Shown: positions 41,274-49,349 of the stretch, piece by piece
Numbering within the stretch: position 1 is the stretch's first letter
Layout: each line of letters begins with the position of its first letter
NCBI GenBank assembly: GCA_947475525.1
Contig: CANJMI010000020.1
Span: 1-64,000, forward strand
DNA from: Polyangiaceae bacterium
Lineage (GTDB): Bacteria; Myxococcota_A; Polyangia; Polyangiales; Polyangiaceae
DNA length: 64,000 bases
Reading direction: 5' to 3'
Notes under the pieces: model-generated
The model's input: the letters and a program-made list of their open reading frames with translations, nothing else
Database searches by the model: none
Told to the model about the DNA's origin: nothing
Made by a program: the position numbers and the translations under genes

Positions 41274-43343
41274 ATGAACTCCAAGCTCCTATTTTCCTCT
41301 GCTGTCGTCGCCGCTTCGCTCCTCGGCTCCGAGGTCCTCGCCGTCGGGACACGCCAATTTGTCCTCGCGACACTCGAGTCGTTCCAAGGCGGAGACCTCG
41401 CCGGCGTTTCGGTCGCCTCCGACGGCACCGTGCGTGCGGGGCTCACGCTTGCAAAACTCCCGATCGCCGACGCGAGCAGTGTGTGGGACTCGGTCGTGCT
41501 CACCGACGGCAGCGTGCTCCTCGGCACCGGCTCGGGCGGACGCGTCTACCGCGTTCAAGGTGGCAAGGCTTCGATCGCTGCCACGACGGGCGCAATGGCG
41601 GTCAGCTCGCTCGCCCTCGGTGAAGGCGGGATGGTGTTCGCCGGAACGTTCCCTGACGGCAACATCTTCAAGCTCGATCCCAAGTCATTCGCCGCGGAGC
41701 CCGCCGCGGACGCGCTAAAACCATGGGTCACGCTCCCCGAAACCGAAGACGTGTGGGACCTCGCGTACGACGCCAAAGCGAAAGCGCTCTACGCCGCGAC
41801 GGGGCCCGAAGGCCGGCTCTATCGCATCGACGCCGCGGGCAAAGCCGAAGTTTATTTCGACAGCGAAGAGTCGCACCTCGTCAGCGTTGCGGTGGCGGCC
41901 GACGGCCAAGTTTACGCGGGCTCGAGCGGCAAGGCGCTCTTGTACCGCCTGAGCGGTCCGGGACGCGCGAGTGTCGTGCACGACTTCGAAGGAGATGAAG
42001 TCCGCTCGATCGCGATCGTCCCCGCCGGGCTCCCGCACGCGGGGGCCGTGTACGTCACGGCGAATGATTACCGCGGCGCGCTCCGCAGCCTGCGTCCGCA
42101 AAAACGAACGAAACTCCAAGCCACGAATGACGAGCAGCCCGAGCCGAAAGCCGGCAAAGGCAAGCTTGTGCGATTCGGAATCGACGGGGCGCTCGAGAGC
42201 TTGCTCGACGACAACGACAACCACTTCGCGACGCTCGCCATCGACGAAAAAGGCGCGCCGTTCGTGGGAACAGGTCATGACGGCAAGGTGGTGACGGTCG
42301 ACGACCATCACGTTGTGCGCGTCGTGGCCGACACCGAAGAGCGACAAGCCGCGGCGCTCACGATCGCAGGCAAAACGCGCTTCATCGCGTCGAGTGATCC
42401 GGTCGTGTTTCACGAGGTGACGAGCTCGGGGGGGGCCGACGCCATCTGGACGAGCAAGGTCCTCGACGCCGGCTTGCGCGCTCACTTCGGTCGGTTGAAC
42501 TGGACCGCCGATGGCGCCCTCGAATTCCAAACGCGGAGCGGCAACACCGAGAAGCCCGACGCGACATGGAGCGATTGGTCGGCCGTGCTCGCGCAACCCG
42601 GAGCGGTAACCTCTCCCGCGGCGCGCTTCAGTCAAGTTCGAGCGCGTTTTCGCACCGACGCGAGCGCGATCCTGCGCGAGGTTCGCCTGTCTTTCGTGAC
42701 GGACAATGCCCGCGCGGTCGTGACGAGCGTCGAAGCCGGCGACCTCAAAGCCGACACTGGCAGCGCGACGGCGCCCGCGTCGGGTGCCGGACCCGAAGAG
42801 TCGAAGCCGACGGTGCGATTGCGCTGGAAGCTCGACAACCCCGACAACGATGAACTCCGATTTCGCCTTTTTTTCCACCCCGTCGGCAGCACGCGTTGGA
42901 CGACGCTGCTCGATCCGAGCGAGGTGCTCACGAAGAAGGAGTTCGCATGGGACACGAGTGGCCTTCCGGAGGGTCGCTATCGGGTTCGCGTCGACGCGTC
43001 GGACGAGCTCGTCAACGCCCCGGGAGCGGCCCTGCAGCACAGCCTCGAGTCGTCCGCGTTCGTGATCGACAACACCGCGCCGGTGCTCTCGACCCTGACG
43101 CTTAAGGGCAACAAGCTGACGGGCACCGCGTCGGACGGCATCGGACCCATCGCGCGGTTCGAACTCGCGTTGGTCGGAACCAAGCCGTTTATTCCGCTCG
43201 CGCCGAGCGACGGGGTGTTCGATCAAGCAAGCGAGAGCTTCGATGTCGACCTCACCGCGCTCGTTCCCCCCGGCCCGCAACAGCTCGTGGTGCGGGCCTT
43301 CGATGCGGCGGGCAACCGCACTTCGGCCACCATCTCGCGCTGA
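41274..43343 (+). CDS. exported beta-propeller protein with Ig/Fn3-like C-terminus
   Basis: 689 residues from the ATG at 41274. Signal peptide ends near EVLAVGT. Residues about 40-380 form repeated propeller blades (VLLGTGSGGRVYRV, MVFAGTFPDGNIFKLD, ALYAATGPEGRLYRID, QVYAGSSGKALLYRL). A lectin-like or Fn3-like region follows (WTSKVLDAG, ARFRTD) and then an RLRWKLDNPDNDELRFRLFF segment with DASDELVNAPG typical of Ig-like folds. Probably a periplasmic or surface binding protein. Its short distance to the S55 protease suggests they work together. Confidence 0.82.
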   Translation: MNSKLLFSSAVVAASLLGSEVLAVGTRQFVLATLESFQGGDLAGVSVASDGTVRAGLTLAKLPIADASSVWDSVVLTDGSVLLGTGSGGRVYRVQGGKASIAATTGAMAVSSLALGEGGMVFAGTFPDGNIFKLDPKSFAAEPAADALKPWVTLPETEDVWDLAYDAKAKALYAATGPEGRLYRIDAAGKAEVYFDSEESHLVSVAVAADGQVYAGSSGKALLYRLSGPGRASVVHDFEGDEVRSIAIVPAGLPHAGAVYVTANDYRGALRSLRPQKRTKLQATNDEQPEPKAGKGKLVRFGIDGALESLLDDNDNHFATLAIDEKGAPFVGTGHDGKVVTVDDHHVVRVVADTEERQAAALTIAGKTRFIASSDPVVFHEVTSSGGADAIWTSKVLDAGLRAHFGRLNWTADGALEFQTRSGNTEKPDATWSDWSAVLAQPGAVTSPAARFSQVRARFRTDASAILREVRLSFVTDNARAVVTSVEAGDLKADTGSATAPASGAGPEESKPTVRLRWKLDNPDNDELRFRLFFHPVGSTRWTTLLDPSEVLTKKEFAWDTSGLPEGRYRVRVDASDELVNAPGAALQHSLESSAFVIDNTAPVLSTLTLKGNKLTGTASDGIGPIARFELALVGTKPFIPLAPSDGVFDQASESFDVDLTALVPPGPQQLVVRAFDAAGNRTSATISR

Positions 43344-43497
43344 TCGAAAAAGCTGTGGACCACGACAGCGTTGTCGCGGTCGCACGAGGCGTACCCTCGC
43401 CATTCTGCTGAAATTCGGCGCTCTGCCGCGACGGCACGTTTCGTGAAACATCGGCGCGCGGATGCTACTGTTGACCGAGCCCGACCGAGCGACCGCC

Positions 43498-44382
43498 ATG
43501 CGTTTTCGATCCTCCCTTCCAAGCCCACGAACCGCCTTCACCCTTGGCGTGCTCACGCTCGTGGCTGCCGGCTGGGGCGAGTGCGGCGGGTTCGCTAACT
43601 CGGCCGCGATGAGCAAAGGCAGCGGGGGCTGGAGCGTTACGACGGGCACCGCCGGAAGTGACTCGGGCGGCACTGTGATCCACGACGGCGAAGCGGGCAG
43701 CGAAACGGGCGGCCAAAGCGCGGCCCAAGCGCTGTGCGGCGAAGGCTGCACGCCGGACCCCACGACGAATGAAGCCTGCTCGCTCGAGCCGGTGCCGAAT
43801 AGCGGCGCGGGCGGCGCGGGCGGCGCGGCCTCACCGGGTAACGGCACCTGTCAACTCACGGTTCTAGAGGGCAAGCCCCACGGGACCTGCGGCGTTCCCG
43901 GTACCGCAAGCGACGGTGCACCGTGCCTCTCGGTGCAGGATTGCGCAGCGGGCCTAGCGTGCGTGCAACCCGGAGTGTGTCGACCGTATTGCTGCAGTGA
44001 CGCGGAGGCCTGCGCGCCTAAAAGTTTTTGCGCGCCTACAGTCATGACCGTCAACTCGCTGCAACCGAACGCGGACGCGCCGAAAATCCCGGTGTGCACG
44101 CCGACCGAGCCCTGCACGCTGCTCGATGACGCGACCTGCTCCATCCCTGGCGACACGTGCACGCTCGTGCGCGCCGACGGCACCACGAGCTGCCTGCCTC
44201 CAGGCGTCGGGAGCGACGGCGAAAGCTGCCCGTGCGCCGCAGGATTCGTATGCTCCACCGGGGAGAATCGCTGCTTTCGCCTATGCCACACCACGGTGGC
44301 TGAAGATTGTCCGAGCGGCTACCAGTGCAGCGGCGGAAGCAAGCCCTACCCCACCGGTTTCGGCGTCTGCGTGATGCTTTAA
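43498..44382 (+). CDS. secreted Cys-rich protein
   Basis: 294 residues from the ATG at 43498 (43462 would add 12). Signal peptide-like N-terminus ending near AGWGECGG, a Gly/Ser/Thr linker, then about 25 cysteines in repeats of the kind DGAPCLSVQDCAAGLACVQPGVC and SDGESCPCAAGFVCSTGENRC. This pattern is common in myxobacterial surface proteins. Possibly a lipoprotein (WGEC). Function unknown. Confidence 0.78.
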   Translation: MRFRSSLPSPRTAFTLGVLTLVAAGWGECGGFANSAAMSKGSGGWSVTTGTAGSDSGGTVIHDGEAGSETGGQSAAQALCGEGCTPDPTTNEACSLEPVPNSGAGGAGGAASPGNGTCQLTVLEGKPHGTCGVPGTASDGAPCLSVQDCAAGLACVQPGVCRPYCCSDAEACAPKSFCAPTVMTVNSLQPNADAPKIPVCTPTEPCTLLDDATCSIPGDTCTLVRADGTTSCLPPGVGSDGESCPCAAGFVCSTGENRCFRLCHTTVAEDCPSGYQCSGGSKPYPTGFGVCVML

Positions 44383-44447
44383 CGCACGGCACAACGCACA
44401 AAACAACGCAGGCCTCCGCGTTCCCGTTCGCCGCGCGACAAAATGAT

Positions 44448-44475
44448 GAAGGCCGACACCTCGGTGCCGGCCTTC
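44448..44475. terminator. bidirectional hairpin between convergent genes
   Basis: GAAGGCCGACACC and GGTGCCGGCCTTC pair over 13 positions with one mismatch. It lies between the stops of the two Cys-rich protein genes and can end both transcripts. Few T residues follow. Confidence 0.6.
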
Positions 44476-44515
44476 GCTCGGATCGTCGCCCTAGAGGCGT
44501 CGATCGCGCGTCAGC

Positions 44516-45004
44516 TCACTTCGCGCCGCCCGCGCCGCCGCCGCCGCCCGCGCCGCCCGAGAGGCCCTCTTCGCAGCTGCTCTTGAAGGTCGCGTTGAGG
44601 CCCTTCAGCGTGCCGACCGTGCCCTTGCAGTTCGCGCCATCGACGAGAGCCGCCAACGCAGGCTGCTCTTTGCAGCTGGCTTCGCAGCCGTTGTCCATCG
44701 AGCCCTTGACGAAGGTGTTGACCTCTTCGCCGCCTTTGAAGCCCGGGCAGAGTTGGGCTGAGCCGTCCTTCTCGAGGCCGCAGTTGTAGAGCGTCGCACA
44801 GACGGTCGCACAAGGGCTCACGCCGCCCGCGCCGCCCGCGCCGCCCGCGCCGGAAGTCGCCACGGTGGAGTTGCTGCTGCTGACGGTGGTGGTCGCCGTG
44901 CTGGACGAGGTTGGGGTGGTGTCATCGCTGTCGCTGCAAGCCACGGCCGAAACCGCAGCGCCCGCGAGCAACATCCCGAAAAAAATACGAGCAGTCGTGT
45001 TCAT
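44516..45004 (-). CDS. Cys-containing lipoprotein
   Basis: 162 residues from the ATG at 45004, which has GGAGA upstream. Signal peptide with lipobox AVAC, a Thr/Ser linker, then a Gly-Ala repeat, then an 80-residue domain with eight cysteines (CATVCATLYNCGLE, CEASCKEQ, CKGTVG, SSCEEG), ending in a Gly/Ala tail. The domain resembles other small helical Cys domains in myxobacterial lipoproteins, such as the one at 53966. Function unknown. Confidence 0.78.
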   Translation of the reverse strand: MNTTARIFFGMLLAGAAVSAVACSDSDDTTPTSSSTATTTVSSSNSTVATSGAGGAGGAGGVSPCATVCATLYNCGLEKDGSAQLCPGFKGGEEVNTFVKGSMDNGCEASCKEQPALAALVDGANCKGTVGTLKGLNATFKSSCEEGLSGGAGGGGGAGGAK

Positions 45005-45127
45005 CGATGAAATCTCCAAGCTAGAGTGAGAGAGCAGCGAAGCGGAACGCGTCGGCCACCCAAGTGTGTTTCTATAGCTCACCCTGCGGAAAAGGCCAGT
45101 CTTTCGAGCGTGCCGCGCGCCTCGGCA

Positions 45128-46906
45128 TCAGCCGGCAGGACGGCGAATCATCACGTTACCGAGCACGAGCAGATCCATCTTCGTGCGAAGGAAGCACGCG
45201 AGCGCTTCCCCGGGACGGCAGACGACGGGCTCGTTCTCGTTGAACGACGTGTTGAGCACCATCGGCACTCCAGTCGTGTCGGCGAAGGCCTTGATCAGGC
45301 GGTGGTAGCGGGCGTTCTCGGACGCGGCGACGGTCTGCAACCGACCCGTACCGTCGACGTGCGTGACCGCGGGAATTTGTGAGCGTTTTTCCTCACGGAT
45401 TGGAAAAACCTGCATCATGAACGGCACGTCGTCGTCGTCTTCGAACCACTCGGAGACGGCCTCACGGAGGACGCTCGGCGCGAACGGGCGGAACGACTCG
45501 CGCCGCTTGATTTTCGCGTTCAATATCTCCTTCATGTCGGCACGCCGGGGGTCGCACACGATCGACCGGTTGCCGAGGGCGCGTGGCCCCCACTCCATTC
45601 GCCCTTGAAACCAACCGACGACCTGCCCGTCGGCGATACTCTCGGCCGTGCGGCGGCAAAGCTCCCCTTCGTCGGCGATGCGCTCGACGACGCACCCCGC
45701 AGCGTCCAGCGCGGCGCGGTGCTCAGTCATACACGCATCGACATCGGCTTCACTCGCGGACGGGCCCCATGCCGCGTGATTCATCACGAAACGGTCACCC
45801 AACCCGAGGTCGTGCCACACCGCGAACGCCGCACCGAGAGCCCCTCCGGCATCACCCGCGGCGGACTGAATGTAGATCCGCTTGAATGGCGTGCGGCGCC
45901 GAACCTTGCCGTTCGCGACCGAGTTGTAGCCACAGCCGCCGGCGATCGCGAGAGCGTCGGAGCCGACGCGCCCTCGGTAGTTTCGCGAGAGCGCATTCAA
46001 CAGGTGAAAGAAACACTCTTCGTAACGAGCCTGCGCCGATCGCGCGAGGTCGAAGTGAGCTTGCGCAAGCGGCTCACCCGACTTGCGGCGCGGCCCCAGC
46101 ATCTCCACGAGCGCGCCGGTGAAGAGGTCTCCGAACTCGGGCGAGCCGCCCTTCCACTCAAACTCGATCGCGGCTGTGTGGTGCTGAAAGTAACGAAGAT
46201 CGAGCTCGAAACGACCATCGGGCAACGTGCGGACGATGCGACGCATCTCGTCCATTCGGGTCGGCTTGCCGTAAGGCGCAAGACCCATCACTTTGTATTC
46301 ATCGCCGTAGTTCGGAAAGCCGAGGTACTGTGTAATCGCCGTATAAAATGCGCCGAGTGAATGCGGGAAGTACACGCATTCGTCGACCGAAACCTGACTT
46401 CCCTCGCAGTAGCCCCATGCCGCGGAGGCGAAGTCACCGAAGCCATCGACACTGACGGCGACGCAGCGCTCGAACGGCGACACGAGCGCCGCCGAAGCGA
46501 GGTGCGCCCGATGGTGCTCGACGTGATGCACGGTGGCCCGCAGGCGTTGCCCCGGAAAGGCGCGCTCGAGTTCTTCACCGACGGACACGACCTTCGCGCG
46601 GTTCTTCAGGCGGGAGACGAGCTTGCGCGGACTCGGGAACTCACCGCGCGCGGCGCTCGTCGCAAGGTAACGGATTCGCTCGCCCCAGTTCGCATTGGGA
46701 TCGCGGTTGATGGCCACGTGCTCGATGCAACCGAGCGAGAGCTTCGCCTCGGAGAGACAATACGCAATGGCTTCGGACGGAAAGCCTGCCCAGTGCTTGA
46801 TGCGGCGAAAGCGCTCCTCTTCGGCCGCGGCCACGAGCTTGCCATCGACGACGATGCAGGCCGCGGCATCGCCATGGTAGCCGTTGATGCCGAGGATGCT
46901 GACCAT
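45128..46906 (-). CDS. carbamoyltransferase (NodU/TobZ/CmcH family)
   Basis: 592 residues, full length. The N-terminal YrdC/Kae1-related domain shows ILGINGYHGDAAACIV and the metal site HHVEHHRAHLASA; SVDGFGDFASAAW and NYGDEYKVMGLAPYGKP are strongly conserved in the family. The C-terminal domain has QGRMEWGPRALGNRSI and LNTSFNENEPVV. These enzymes use carbamoyl phosphate and ATP to O-carbamoylate sugars, Nod factors or antibiotics. No sugar- or antibiotic-biosynthesis genes are next to it, so the acceptor is unknown. Divergent from cystathionine beta-synthase. Confidence 0.94.
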   Translation of the reverse strand: MVSILGINGYHGDAAACIVVDGKLVAAAEEERFRRIKHWAGFPSEAIAYCLSEAKLSLGCIEHVAINRDPNANWGERIRYLATSAARGEFPSPRKLVSRLKNRAKVVSVGEELERAFPGQRLRATVHHVEHHRAHLASAALVSPFERCVAVSVDGFGDFASAAWGYCEGSQVSVDECVYFPHSLGAFYTAITQYLGFPNYGDEYKVMGLAPYGKPTRMDEMRRIVRTLPDGRFELDLRYFQHHTAAIEFEWKGGSPEFGDLFTGALVEMLGPRRKSGEPLAQAHFDLARSAQARYEECFFHLLNALSRNYRGRVGSDALAIAGGCGYNSVANGKVRRRTPFKRIYIQSAAGDAGGALGAAFAVWHDLGLGDRFVMNHAAWGPSASEADVDACMTEHRAALDAAGCVVERIADEGELCRRTAESIADGQVVGWFQGRMEWGPRALGNRSIVCDPRRADMKEILNAKIKRRESFRPFAPSVLREAVSEWFEDDDDVPFMMQVFPIREEKRSQIPAVTHVDGTGRLQTVAASENARYHRLIKAFADTTGVPMVLNTSFNENEPVVCRPGEALACFLRTKMDLLVLGNVMIRRPAG

Positions 46907-47010
46907 AAGGTGGCTTCACCATAGTCGGTTGCTCGCTTGGCGGCGACCGTTCAACGAGGCGCGTTCGCAGCGCTGGACATCGACCGACGGCTCGCGCAAG
47001 GTCCCGCCCC

Positions 47011-48393
47011 GTGAGCCAACGGAACGCCAAAATTCTCGATTCGATCTGTGACGCGGTCGGCTGGACCCCGATGGTCCGCCTCTCCCGAATCGGTCGAGAC
47101 CTCCCGTGCGAGCTCGTCGCAAAGTGCGAGTTCGTCAACCCTGGCGGCTCCATCAAAGATCGCATCGGCGTGCGCATGCTGATGGACGCGGAGCAGTCGG
47201 GGCGCATCAAGCCCGGTGACACGTTGATCGAGCCCACGAGCGGCAACACCGGCATCGGCCTCGCCCTCGCGGCCGCGGTGCGCGGCTACCGGCTGATCAT
47301 CACGATGCCGGAGAAGATGAGCCAGGAAAAGCAGGTGGTCCTCGAGGCCCTCGGTGCCGAGATCATCCGCACGCCGACCGAAGCGGCATGGGATGCACCC
47401 GAGAGCCACATCGGAGTCGCGCGCCGCTTGCGGGACGTCCTCCCCAACGCCCACATTCTGGACCAGTACGCAAACCCGTCGAACCCGCTTGCGCACGAAG
47501 AAGGCACCGGCCGCGAGATCATCGACCAGTGCGAGGGCAAACTCGACGTCGTCGTGATGACCGCGGGCACGGGCGGCACCATCTCGGGTGTCGCGCGCGT
47601 CATCAAGCGTGAACTCCCGCATGTGAAGATCATTGGTGTTGACCCCGAAGGCTCGATCCTCGCGGGACCGGGCGACATCAAGAGCTACAAAGTCGAAGGC
47701 ATCGGCTACGACTTCATCCCCGACGTGTTCGACCGCTCGCTCGTCGACGAGTGGATTAAATCGAACGACCGCGACTCGTTCCGAACAGCGCGGCAGCTCA
47801 TCCGCCAAGAAGGCTTGCTCTGCGGCGGCTCGTGCGGCGCGGCAGTCTGGGCGGCGCGCCAGGTCGCGATGCGGATGAAGCCTGGCCAGCGCGTGGTCGC
47901 CGTGCTTGCGGACTCGATCCGCAACTACCTGAGCAAGTTCGCCTCGGACGCGTGGATGCGGCAGAACCAGTTCACCGACAGCGAGCTCGACCTCGGCACG
48001 ATCGGCGACGTCCTTCGAAAGATGAGCCGCAATGCGGTTATCACCGTGAACGTCACCGACTCGATCCGCGAGGCGCTCGCGAAGTTCAAGGCGCACGGCA
48101 TCTCGCAAATTCCGGTACTCGACGAGCAAATACTCGCGGGGATCCTCACCGAGTCGGATCTCTTGCAGCACATGGTCTCCGGCCGCGTGAACCAAGAGAC
48201 GAAGGTCGCCGAGGTCATGCAGCGCCGCGTCTCGACCGTCTCCGTCCACGCGAATGCCGCCGAATTGCCTCGCATTTTCGAACGCGGCGAGGTTGCCCTC
48301 GTCACGGATGAGAATCGCCGCGTGCTCGGGATCCTGACGAAGCTCGACCTCATCGAGCTGCTCGCCGCGAACCGCACCCCCGCCGCCGTGTGA
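47011..48393 (+). CDS. cbs: cystathionine beta-synthase
   Basis: 460 residues from a GTG. The PLP Lys is Lys49 in GGSIKDR; SGNTG binds the substrate carboxylate and GTGGTISG the cofactor phosphate. Two CBS domains follow (about 330-455), so it is of the CBS type rather than plain cysteine synthase, and links serine and homocysteine to cystathionine in reverse transsulfuration. There is no N-terminal haem-binding domain. It is convergent with the asparaginase gene, 20 bases apart. Confidence 0.92.
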   Translation: MSQRNAKILDSICDAVGWTPMVRLSRIGRDLPCELVAKCEFVNPGGSIKDRIGVRMLMDAEQSGRIKPGDTLIEPTSGNTGIGLALAAAVRGYRLIITMPEKMSQEKQVVLEALGAEIIRTPTEAAWDAPESHIGVARRLRDVLPNAHILDQYANPSNPLAHEEGTGREIIDQCEGKLDVVVMTAGTGGTISGVARVIKRELPHVKIIGVDPEGSILAGPGDIKSYKVEGIGYDFIPDVFDRSLVDEWIKSNDRDSFRTARQLIRQEGLLCGGSCGAAVWAARQVAMRMKPGQRVVAVLADSIRNYLSKFASDAWMRQNQFTDSELDLGTIGDVLRKMSRNAVITVNVTDSIREALAKFKAHGISQIPVLDEQILAGILTESDLLQHMVSGRVNQETKVAEVMQRRVSTVSVHANAAELPRIFERGEVALVTDENRRVLGILTKLDLIELLAANRTPAAV

Positions 48394-48413
48394 ACCCACA
48401 GCGCTCGCGGCCG

Positions 48414-49349
48414 CTAGCCTAGGAGGAAGCCCTTCGCCATGTCGCGGTTGGCGACGACGGCGTGCCCCGTACGCCCCGCGATCAGGAGGCCGATGTCGAC
48501 CTCGTGCGGGAACATCGCCACCGCGCGCGCGCCGGCTTCGTTGGGGGACACCCCGGCGGCGAGCCAGTCATAAACCGTCTTCGCGAGCACGCGCCGGGCG
48601 ATTTCTTCGCCAACGCCGGTGCACGCAACCGCGCCCTCCGGCCCGGCAAAGAGTCCGCACCCGAGAATGGGGCTGTCACCCACACGCCCGCGCAGCATGT
48701 ACACCGTGCCGCCCGTCGATGCCGTGGCGGCAAAGTTACCGGCAGCGTCGCGCACGACAGCCCCGACGGTGTCGCAGTGTTTTTCACCGGCGAAGTTCCA
48801 GAGGGCGGCGACCTTACCGTCAAGCCACGGGGCCGCATCCTCGGCGTAGACCCCGTCGCCTTTCCCTTCGAGTTCGGCCATCGCGCGAACGAATTTGCTG
48901 CGAGCCCGCTCGGTGACGACGTCGTACGCCACAAATCCGAGCCGCCGCGCGAACGCCGTCGCTCCCTCGCCGACCAGCATCAAATGCGGCGTTTCCATCA
49001 CGCGGGCCGCGACGAGCACTGGATTTCGTACGCCTTCGATGCACCCAACCGCACCGAAGCGCGCGTCGCTCGTCATCACCGCCGCATCCATCTGCGCCGT
49101 CATGCCGTCGAGGCGCAGGTTCGAACCCGTCCCGGCGTTGAACCGCTCATCGTCCTCGAGTAGCCGCGTCGCCTCGAGTGCCGCCGCCAGCGCGTCGCCG
49201 CCCTCTGCGAGCCTAGCCGCCGCTTCGGCCGCGGTGACGCAGCCGTCCGAATAGGCCGACGGCGAAGCCGCACCGCCGTGAGTGAGCACGAGCCACGGGC
49301 CGCGGGCTTCGGAGCCATCGGTCGCCGAACCAATCCGCAGGTCAGGCAC
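48414..49349 (-). CDS. T2-family asparaginase/isoaspartyl peptidase
   Basis: 311 residues. An Ntn-hydrolase precursor that should cleave itself before Thr194 (CDTVGAV) to free the nucleophile. Family parts: VLTHGGA near the start, NAGTGSNLRLDG, and STGGT...GRVGDSPILGCGLFA. Members cut beta-aspartyl dipeptides and asparagine. Its start lies inside the cyanophycin synthetase gene (overlap of eight bases), so here it most likely hydrolyses the beta-Asp-Arg dipeptides released from cyanophycin (inference from context). Confidence 0.92.
   Translation of the reverse strand: MPDLRIGSATDGSEARGPWLVLTHGGAASPSAYSDGCVTAAEAAARLAEGGDALAAALEATRLLEDDERFNAGTGSNLRLDGMTAQMDAAVMTSDARFGAVGCIEGVRNPVLVAARVMETPHLMLVGEGATAFARRLGFVAYDVVTERARSKFVRAMAELEGKGDGVYAEDAAPWLDGKVAALWNFAGEKHCDTVGAVVRDAAGNFAATASTGGTVYMLRGRVGDSPILGCGLFAGPEGAVACTGVGEEIARRVLAKTVYDWLAAGVSPNEAGARAVAMFPHEVDIGLLIAGRTGHAVVANRDMAKGFLLG

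Noticed and set aside
41715-43847. Open frame of about 710 codons on the minus strand opposite the beta-propeller gene
   Set aside because: Arg/Gly/His-rich translation without domains; it arises from codon bias of the clear plus-strand gene with signal peptide and propeller blades.
46951-48399. Open frame of about 480 codons on the minus strand opposite cystathionine beta-synthase
   Set aside because: Mirror of a well-conserved enzyme gene; no recognisable protein features.
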